35,030 nt of DNA from the IMG/VR virus record IMGVR_UViG_3300039106_000176, positions 1-35,030 of that record. The stretch is one strand, 5' to 3'. The stretch is from a virus. The position numbers and the translations under genes were made by a program. Positions 29,283-35,030 of the stretch are shown here, piece after piece. How positions within the stretch are numbered: position 1 is the stretch's first letter; each line of letters starts with the position of its first letter. The notes beneath the pieces were generated by a model. The model did not search any database and was not told the origin of the DNA. It saw only the letters and a program-made list of their open reading frames with translations.

Positions 29283-29591
29283 ATTGATCCAGTAAAAGAT
29301 TTAGGTGCTCTTGGCTTTGCTCCCACAAGTGGATTTAGAACTGAAAAACATCAACAAGCTTTAGTGAGGCAGGGAATGACAACAACAACCCGTGGTTCAC
29401 ATCCAAAAGGTGACGCATTAGATTTTATGCCACCCAAAGGAATGAAGGTTTCTGAAGCAATTGCCTTGGTAAAACAAACATACCCAGGCACTCGCGTTGC
29501 TGCTAGTAACAAAGGTGCACTGCACATAACCTTCCCTGGCTGGGGTAAGGCCCCTGACGTAAGTGGTTCTCGTGAAAGATATGGTGATTAA
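29283..29591 (+). CDS. M15-type peptidase domain in +1 frame (split or frameshifted)
   Basis: The frame has no ATG until 29364, yet conserved residues lie upstream of it (TSGFRTEKHQQAL, encoded from about 29325). Motifs of the D-Ala-D-Ala carboxypeptidase M15 / hedgehog-like fold follow: RGSHPKGDALDF (His and Asp metal ligands) and LHITFPGW (second His). The end PDVSGSRERYG is typical of phage virion peptidases. So the domain is probably translated as a fusion with 28412-29281 by a +1 shift between 29226 and 29279, or the gene is broken or misassembled. If active, it would cut cell-wall peptides as DNA enters. Confidence 0.6.
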   Translation: MDPVKDLGALGFAPTSGFRTEKHQQALVRQGMTTTTRGSHPKGDALDFMPPKGMKVSEAIALVKQTYPGTRVAASNKGALHITFPGWGKAPDVSGSRERYGD

Positions 29592-29592
29592 T

Positions 29593-32244
29593 ATGGCGCA
29601 GGAATTTCCTTGGGATGCATATAAGCCGACTACTGGTGATGTCGGTCAAGGCGTGATTATTCCAAAAGAACCTGAAAAGCCTGAGAAGCCTACGGAAACA
29701 TTCCGCGATGCCACTACGCAGGAAAAGATTGCTGCAGGCGTTGATCCCAACATGGCGTATCAAATTAATGAGGTAACTAAGGAATTAAAGGTGGTTGGTG
29801 GTCAACCAACTGCCGCTGCTGCTGGAATCCTCGACCCCAAAACTGTTGAAGGCCGAAAGCTTATTGCTACTGGCATTCTAAATAGCGTTGGCTTTGACCC
29901 AAGCACTGGTTTTGACCCAGTTTCAGAAATGATACGACAGTCAACTAGCGGTGGTTTGCAGAAGGCGGCGGCTGGATTGGTCGGTTCTCTTACTGGAGAG
30001 CCAACGTCAGGCATGGAAGAAATAAGTAGGTTAAAAGCTATTGCATCAGACATGACATTGCAAATGTCTGGCGGCAGTCTTGGCGCTGGTATGTCTAATA
30101 CTGACCGTGATTTTATCAATGAACGTATGGGCGATATTGCGAATCCTGACAAGACAGCGGGTGAACGTCTTGCTGCATGGGGCGAAGTTAAAAAACGCTT
30201 AATGACAATTGCGGAACTTCAAGCTGGTGAACAGGCTGGTGTCGATGGTGCTGCTACTGGTGCGGCTGCTGCACCGCCGTTGCAAGTCGCAACAGGCGTT
30301 ACATTTTCGACAGATCAAGATATTGCAAATGCAATGGCTCTCAATCAGCTTTGGGCTAATGGAGCGTCTCTTGAGCAGATGAATGCAAAGTCAATTGAAT
30401 TGACTACATCACCACTGTCTGAACAAAGCTTAAATTTTCTCCGTGCCAATATAAACAATCGCAACATACCAGCGGTTTCACCAGCATCGTCTGGACAACG
30501 TGAGGGAGGCGCTCCAAGTGAATTGGCAGCAATCGGCGCTGGCTTATTTCGCGGAGGAACGGCAAATCTTGGTGAAGAACTGGTCAACGTATTTGATCCA
30601 GCCGCTGCTGCAAAGCTTCAGGCTGCAAGCGAATATGCCCAAAGCGAAAGCCCATATATAACCACGGGTGCAGAATTAGTCTCTGGAGCGCTGACTCCGT
30701 TATCTGGCCTTGGCAATCTTGCGCGTGGGGTTGGCCCTATTGCACGAGAAGCACTGTCTGGCTTAGGTTACGGTGTTATGTATGGAGCTGGCGAAGCTGA
30801 TCCAAGTGCTGGTATTAAAGACCGCCTTCCAGGTGCATTAATTGGTGGTGTTACTGGTGGTGCAGGTGGCGCACTTGGCGGAAAGATTGCTCAAACGCTT
30901 GGTGGTGGAAGCGCTGCAACACAAGAAGCTGTTCGAGCTGCTGAAGGGGCTGGTATCCCTGTCATGGCATCTGATGTTGTTCCTCCTGCCACATTTGTCG
31001 GTAAGGCCGTGCAACAAGCAGGTGAGCGCATTCCTTTTGTTGGCACTGGAGGAGCAAGATCAGCGCAACAAGAGGCGCGAGGCGATGCTGTAGTTTCATT
31101 GTTAACCGAATACGGTGTTAGCGATCCAACTTTGGCGAAAAAGGTCGCAACGTCTTTATCGGATACGCGAAAAGCTGAGATTAAAAAATATAAAGGCATT
31201 AAGGATGAGGTTATTAATCCACTAGCATCTGCTGGGGTGGTTCCTGTCAATAATGCAATTCAAGCAATTGATGACCAAATTATACAGCTTGGTCGCCGCG
31301 CAACACCAGCCGCTGATGAGGCAATGGCTGAATTAGCTAACATTAAGACTACTCTCCAAGGCCGTGATTTGTTTGCTTTGGAAGCATATCGTGCGGATGA
31401 ACTTAGCAAGGCTTTTGCTGATGAAGCTAAATTTTCTGTAGCAGCCCGTGACATTGGTGAAAAAGCATTACGCGCCATTTATGATCCAGTGCGTAAGGAT
31501 ATGGGTGAGTTCATCCAAGCCAACGGTGGCCCTAACGATTTCGTTAAATGGAAAGTAGCAAACAAAAAACTTGCTGACGGTGCTGATGAGCTTAGAAACT
31601 CCACTCTTAAAACCGTATTGAAGGATGCTAACCAAAAACCAGAAGCGGTTTGGAGATTGCTGTTTAGTAGCAAGCCAAGTGATGTCGCTACACTGTATCG
31701 CAACCTTGATGACCAAGGTAAGGCGTCTGCTCGCTCCGCAATCATGGATAAGGTATTTCGTGACATTGCAGGTGAAGGTGGAACCATTGATGACGTAACG
31801 CCTGAAAAGTTTGTTAATGCTATGCGTAAGCAAGGGGCGCAGCTTCGCATTTTCTTTAACGGAGCAGAAGCGGATCGAGTTCAAGGGCTTATCAAGGCGC
31901 TTAAATTAACTTCGCGTGCTGGACAGGCAAATGTTATGACACAAAGCGGTCAGCAAGTAGTTCCAATTGCGAGTGCTGCTGGTTTAGCTGGACTTGTGTC
32001 TGGACTTCTTGGAGATGCTGCAACGGGCTTTACTACTGGTGTTTCCACGCTGGGTGCTGCTGCAACTATTGGCGGACTTGCACGCATTCTTGAAAGCGGC
32101 CCAGTTAAAAATGCGTTGATAGCTATGCAAAAGGCAAAGCCAGTCGATGAGAACAAGGCAGCGCAACGCGTAATAGATACAATTCGTGCATCTTCCGCTC
32201 AAGCAGGTGGAAATCTACCTTCTTCTGAACCGATGCCACAATGA
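29593..32244 (+). CDS. Large ejection protein (P22 gp16-like position)
   Basis: 883 residues from ATG 29593 (MAQEFPWDAYKP...); upstream in-frame ATGs at 29563 and 29581 overlap the peptidase frame, and 29581 has GAAAG nearby. The Pro/Glu-rich N-terminus (IPKEPEKPEKPTETFRDATT) leads to long helical regions, a Gly-rich hydrophobic segment (ALIGGVTGGAGGALGGKIAQ) and a second one near the C-terminus (SAAGLAGLVSGLLGDAATGF), fit for membrane insertion. It should form, with the two preceding products, a channel for DNA entry. No lysozyme motif is seen in it. Confidence 0.82.
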   Translation: MAQEFPWDAYKPTTGDVGQGVIIPKEPEKPEKPTETFRDATTQEKIAAGVDPNMAYQINEVTKELKVVGGQPTAAAAGILDPKTVEGRKLIATGILNSVGFDPSTGFDPVSEMIRQSTSGGLQKAAAGLVGSLTGEPTSGMEEISRLKAIASDMTLQMSGGSLGAGMSNTDRDFINERMGDIANPDKTAGERLAAWGEVKKRLMTIAELQAGEQAGVDGAATGAAAAPPLQVATGVTFSTDQDIANAMALNQLWANGASLEQMNAKSIELTTSPLSEQSLNFLRANINNRNIPAVSPASSGQREGGAPSELAAIGAGLFRGGTANLGEELVNVFDPAAAAKLQAASEYAQSESPYITTGAELVSGALTPLSGLGNLARGVGPIAREALSGLGYGVMYGAGEADPSAGIKDRLPGALIGGVTGGAGGALGGKIAQTLGGGSAATQEAVRAAEGAGIPVMASDVVPPATFVGKAVQQAGERIPFVGTGGARSAQQEARGDAVVSLLTEYGVSDPTLAKKVATSLSDTRKAEIKKYKGIKDEVINPLASAGVVPVNNAIQAIDDQIIQLGRRATPAADEAMAELANIKTTLQGRDLFALEAYRADELSKAFADEAKFSVAARDIGEKALRAIYDPVRKDMGEFIQANGGPNDFVKWKVANKKLADGADELRNSTLKTVLKDANQKPEAVWRLLFSSKPSDVATLYRNLDDQGKASARSAIMDKVFRDIAGEGGTIDDVTPEKFVNAMRKQGAQLRIFFNGAEADRVQGLIKALKLTSRAGQANVMTQSGQQVVPIASAAGLAGLVSGLLGDAATGFTTGVSTLGAAATIGGLARILESGPVKNALIAMQKAKPVDENKAAQRVIDTIRASSAQAGGNLPSSEPMPQ

Positions 32245-32302
32245 CCTTTCGCTGCAACATAATTTCGGCTATAAGCCTAACGACGCAAGGGATTAAGTTC
32301 TA

Positions 32303-34375
32303 ATGGCACTTACTCAAGTTACTGGCCCTTACCCAATATTTACCGATCTAGACGGTACGCCTCTGGATGACGGATACCTGTATATCGGTGCAATCAACGA
32401 TGACCCTGAACAGAATCCGATTCAGGTATTCTTTGACAGCAACCTAACCATCCCAGCTACCCAGCCAATCCGCACAAGCAATGGCTACGCTTATCGTAAC
32501 GGCACACCAGCCTTGCTTTACACTGGTGGCGAGTTCTCGATCACCATCCGCAATAAGCGCAATGAGTTCGTTCTCTACAGTCCTGTAGGATATGGCTTCG
32601 ATCCTGCGGCTGTCTCTGCGTCTGTTGTCAAGAACGACTTTGTTGGTGATGGCGTTACAGTTGCCTTTGTGCTTTCCGCATCGCCTAGCACTATTCTGGC
32701 TACCAATATCTTTATCAATGGCGTGTATCAGGAAAAGGATAGCTACACGCTTGCTGGTAACACCATTACGTTTACAGTACCTCCGCCGCTGAGTTCCAGC
32801 ATTGAGATTCTAACGAACGAAACTGGCGTCATCAACAGTGGTAATGCCAATGACATCAGTTATACCCTGACTGCCGCTGGAGCAACTCTACAGAGCGTTC
32901 AGACCAAGCTGGAGCAATACATCTCGGTCAAGGACTTTGGTGCTGTTGGCGACGATGTGGCTGATGATACGGCGGCTATTCAGGCTGCTTTTGATTATGC
33001 GGCTACAGTTGATGGCTGCACCGTATATTTTCCAGACGGAATTTATCTAATCAGTGATCCCTTGATCGTATACAGCAACACAACCATTACTATGAGTGGC
33101 ACGGTCAAAGTAGACTCAATGCCTTTGGGCGGATACGAAACTGTATTTGTAACTAACCCTGTCAGCCCTGCCGACAATATTCAATTTATCAACCCTCAGA
33201 TTGACGCTAATAACGTATCGCCAGCTAGTGGAATAATGATTCGTTACGGCGCAACCAATGTGCGTGTTTCTGGCGGCTACATTCGCAACTGTGTAAACGA
33301 TTCAGTAAATCCTGGTGGCCGTGCGTTTAATATTGAAGGTGGCACGGGAACGCAGAATGTCACTATCAGCGGCACAAACATTACTGACTGCTGGAACGGC
33401 GTTTCTCTTGCTGGCGGCGCAGCGCAAGCCAACTCCAACGTCAGCATTACTAATCTGACCATTAGTGACTGTCAGGTTGCTATCTCGCTGTTTGGCAACA
33501 CCTCTGGCTATCCGCACACAGGCGAATTTATGCAAGCAGTGTTTTCAAACATTGCTATTCGTAACTGCGGTCACCTGACAACTTTTACAACGCAAGCTGG
33601 CGTGATTGTTTCAGATCGCGGAAGCAACGTGTCGTTCAGCGACATATATGTGTTTAACGATGCGGCTTATGGCGCTGTAGGCTCTCTGTGGCGTGGCGAT
33701 GCTAACAACATCAGCATGAGCAACGTCACGATGGATGGTGATTTGACTGCCGCACTGTTTGACTTTTCCAGTTATGCGGAAAGCAATTCATATCCGTTGT
33801 CGGCTAACAGTTCGTTGAATAGCCGCTTCATGAATGTAAAGCACAATGGCACAATCCCAGATATTATTGATCTACCGATTAGTGGCGCTTCGTATCTGAC
33901 TAACTGTCAGTTTGATGTCATTACGGATGATGTAACAAGCGGCGCTCCAGGCACAGCTAACACGGCTAACAAAACAACTTGCCGTCTAAAGGCATACAAC
34001 AAGACTGAGAACGCGTTCATCGAAGGATTCTTGAGCGACATTGGTTCACTTACGTTTGCTGAAGCAACGGATACATTATATCCGGCTGACAGTTTTGCAG
34101 CCCGCGCATGGGGTTTGTTTGACGGCACTACAGGCACAATGGCACGCAGCTTTAACGCTACTAGCGTTCGCAATTCTGCTGGCGACTACACTATATCATT
34201 TGACAACACGGCCCCTGTTGTCAGCTATGTGGTTGTCGCATCTGCTGCCACCGCAACCGGATCAAATCAAGTTCTCAGCATTCAGAATAAGACGCAGAAC
34301 GACTTTGATATTTTTACGTTTAGCGGCGGCGTAGCGACTGATATGCCATCCATTAACTTTGTTGTTTACTACTAA
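32303..34375 (+). CDS. Tailspike with P22-type head-binding domain
   Basis: 690 residues (P22 gp9 is 667). Residues about 1-105 are the P22 tailspike head-binding domain (PYPIFTDLDGTPLDDGYLYI, ITIRNKRNEFVLYSPVGYGF), which trimerises and attaches to the tail hub. A linker domain follows, and from about residue 205 the beta-helix starts with ISVKDFGAVGDDVADDTAAI (Pectate_lyase_3). The C-terminal region from about 610 is a beta-rich trimer domain. It should recognise and possibly cleave host surface polysaccharide. It lies after the ejection genes, as in P22. Confidence 0.92.
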   Translation: MALTQVTGPYPIFTDLDGTPLDDGYLYIGAINDDPEQNPIQVFFDSNLTIPATQPIRTSNGYAYRNGTPALLYTGGEFSITIRNKRNEFVLYSPVGYGFDPAAVSASVVKNDFVGDGVTVAFVLSASPSTILATNIFINGVYQEKDSYTLAGNTITFTVPPPLSSSIEILTNETGVINSGNANDISYTLTAAGATLQSVQTKLEQYISVKDFGAVGDDVADDTAAIQAAFDYAATVDGCTVYFPDGIYLISDPLIVYSNTTITMSGTVKVDSMPLGGYETVFVTNPVSPADNIQFINPQIDANNVSPASGIMIRYGATNVRVSGGYIRNCVNDSVNPGGRAFNIEGGTGTQNVTISGTNITDCWNGVSLAGGAAQANSNVSITNLTISDCQVAISLFGNTSGYPHTGEFMQAVFSNIAIRNCGHLTTFTTQAGVIVSDRGSNVSFSDIYVFNDAAYGAVGSLWRGDANNISMSNVTMDGDLTAALFDFSSYAESNSYPLSANSSLNSRFMNVKHNGTIPDIIDLPISGASYLTNCQFDVITDDVTSGAPGTANTANKTTCRLKAYNKTENAFIEGFLSDIGSLTFAEATDTLYPADSFAARAWGLFDGTTGTMARSFNATSVRNSAGDYTISFDNTAPVVSYVVVASAATATGSNQVLSIQNKTQNDFDIFTFSGGVATDMPSINFVVYY

Positions 34376-34386
34376 GGATACGCCTC

Positions 34387-35030
34387 ATGGCCGACAAAAA
34401 AATCTCCGCATTAACTGCTGCAACAACACCTTTAGCTGGTACTGAAGTTCTGCCGATTGTGCAGAGCGCATCGACGGTTAAGGTAGCCGTCAATGATATG
34501 CTTGGTGTTACAAGCTGGACTTCGCCAGCCGTTAACTCTGAAGGCAATATGTTTTTGCGTGCCACAGACACGTTAGGTACTGGCGTTGGTACGCAGATCG
34601 GTCTTGGCGGTAAGTATAACGCATCCAGCTATTTCCCTTTTGCTGCTGTTGCAGGCCGCAAAGAAAACGCCACCAACAACAACGTAGCTGGCTATTTGGC
34701 TTTCTTAACCACCACTTCTGGCGGCACATTGACTGAGCGTGCAAGATTTAACAGCACGGGCAACTTGGCCTTTAGCACCGCTGGCAACGGCATCGACTTC
34801 AGCGCAGCCACGCACGCGGCAGGCATGACCAGCGAATTGCTGAATGACTATGAAGAAGGCACATACACTGTAGCAATCGGCTGTGGAACAAGCGGTACAG
34901 TGACACTAAATACTAGCTTTGATACGGCACAGTACACCAAAGTGGGTCGGTTAGTTACGGTCACTGGCGGGGTAATTGTCTCTAGCGTTTCGTCGCCGAC
35001 GGGCTATTTTACAATCTCTCTACCCTTTAC
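34387..35030 (+). CDS. Virion fibre protein, N-terminal part (continues at base 1)
   Basis: The ATG at 34387, with AAGGATA upstream, opens a frame that runs past the end of the window and continues at position 1 to 321, for 287 residues in all. The N-terminus ADKKISALTAATTPLAGTEV followed by LPIVQSASTVKVAVNDML is a common phage fibre module. The centre (NATNNNVAGYLAFLTTTSGG, ERARFNSTGNLAFSTAG) is typical of fibre shafts, and LLNDYEEGTYTVAI begins the distal domain. It follows the tailspike by 11 bases and precedes the second spike. Confidence 0.85.
   Translation, partial: MADKKISALTAATTPLAGTEVLPIVQSASTVKVAVNDMLGVTSWTSPAVNSEGNMFLRATDTLGTGVGTQIGLGGKYNASSYFPFAAVAGRKENATNNNVAGYLAFLTTTSGGTLTERARFNSTGNLAFSTAGNGIDFSAATHAAGMTSELLNDYEEGTYTVAIGCGTSGTVTLNTSFDTAQYTKVGRLVTVTGGVIVSSVSSPTGYFTISLPF
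34930..35030. repeat. Right copy of terminal overlap
   Basis: Identical to 1-101 except G at 34932 for A at 3. Removing one copy leaves a circular map of 34,929 bp with the fibre gene intact. Confidence 0.9.

Noticed and set aside
31468-31884. Minus-strand ORFs of 123 and 138 codons inside the large ejection gene
   Set aside because: They conflict with an uninterrupted 883-codon gene and show no recognisable protein pattern.
1-35030. Integrase, CI-type repressor, tRNA, CRISPR array or insertion sequence
   Set aside because: Searched by eye for tyrosine/serine recombinase motifs, cloverleaf sequences, regularly spaced repeats and transposase patterns; none was found. Two small HTH proteins exist but neither has a CI-like C-terminal domain.
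34930-35030. Physical direct terminal repeat of T7 type
   Set aside because: The packaging and head genes are P22-like (headful), the repeat lies inside a gene continuous across the join, and about 100 bases is typical of assembly overlap.

Overview
The window is best read as one complete genome of a short-tailed, P22-like podophage. The first 101 bases recur at the end (34930-35030) with a single mismatch. A fibre gene starting at 34387 runs off the right edge and continues in frame at position 1. The unique circular map is therefore about 34,929 bp, as expected for a circularly assembled, headful-packaged phage. The host is probably an alphaproteobacterium: the phage carries a GapR/DUF2312-like protein, a family typical of that class. 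This is inference from family distribution. I see no integrase, no recognisable CI-type repressor, no tRNA, no CRISPR array and no IS element.

Layout. Transcription diverges from about 8650-8742, where two promoter-like elements share a 12-bp palindrome (AAAAGCGCTTTT). Leftward from 8650 lies a recombination/replication module: Erf annealing protein, YqaJ exonuclease, winged-helix protein, HNH nuclease, DUF1367, GapR-like protein, SSB and one unknown gene. It ends at a strong terminator (5612-5579). A second leftward unit of five tightly overlapping small genes (5483-4184) follows. Rightward from 8742 come a Cro-like protein, a DUF1064 nuclease, a structured non-coding control region (9290-9493), a winged-helix replication protein, many small overlapping early genes, MazG-like and DnaA-C-like proteins, DUF3310, a ParB-like protein and a Mom-like DNA-modification enzyme.

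The late region has P22 order: terS-terL-portal-scaffold-coat-gp4-gp10-(needle position)-ejection proteins-tailspike. Sizes are close to their P22 counterparts. Several tiny, very lysine-rich proteins are inserted among the head genes. The tail end of the map holds two beta-helix (pectate-lyase-fold) spikes and a third fibre, then a lysis block (three to four small membrane proteins, a lipoprotein, a GH19 endolysin). That block meets the leftward genes at a TTCG-loop hairpin.

Most unusual items: (1) a cupin-SET fusion protein (26858-27745), resembling a eukaryotic-type protein lysine methyltransferase, next to a Cys-rich protein and in a genome with several Lys-rich virion-region proteins; (2) a Mom-like adenine hypermodification enzyme translated in overlap with a ParB-like protein; (3) an M15-peptidase domain separated by a +1 frame change from the ejection protein before it; (4) a leftward terminator with no leftward gene upstream of it, suggesting a small antisense RNA in the control region; (5) very short genes (16 and 31 codons) whose ATGA overlaps tie them to their operons.
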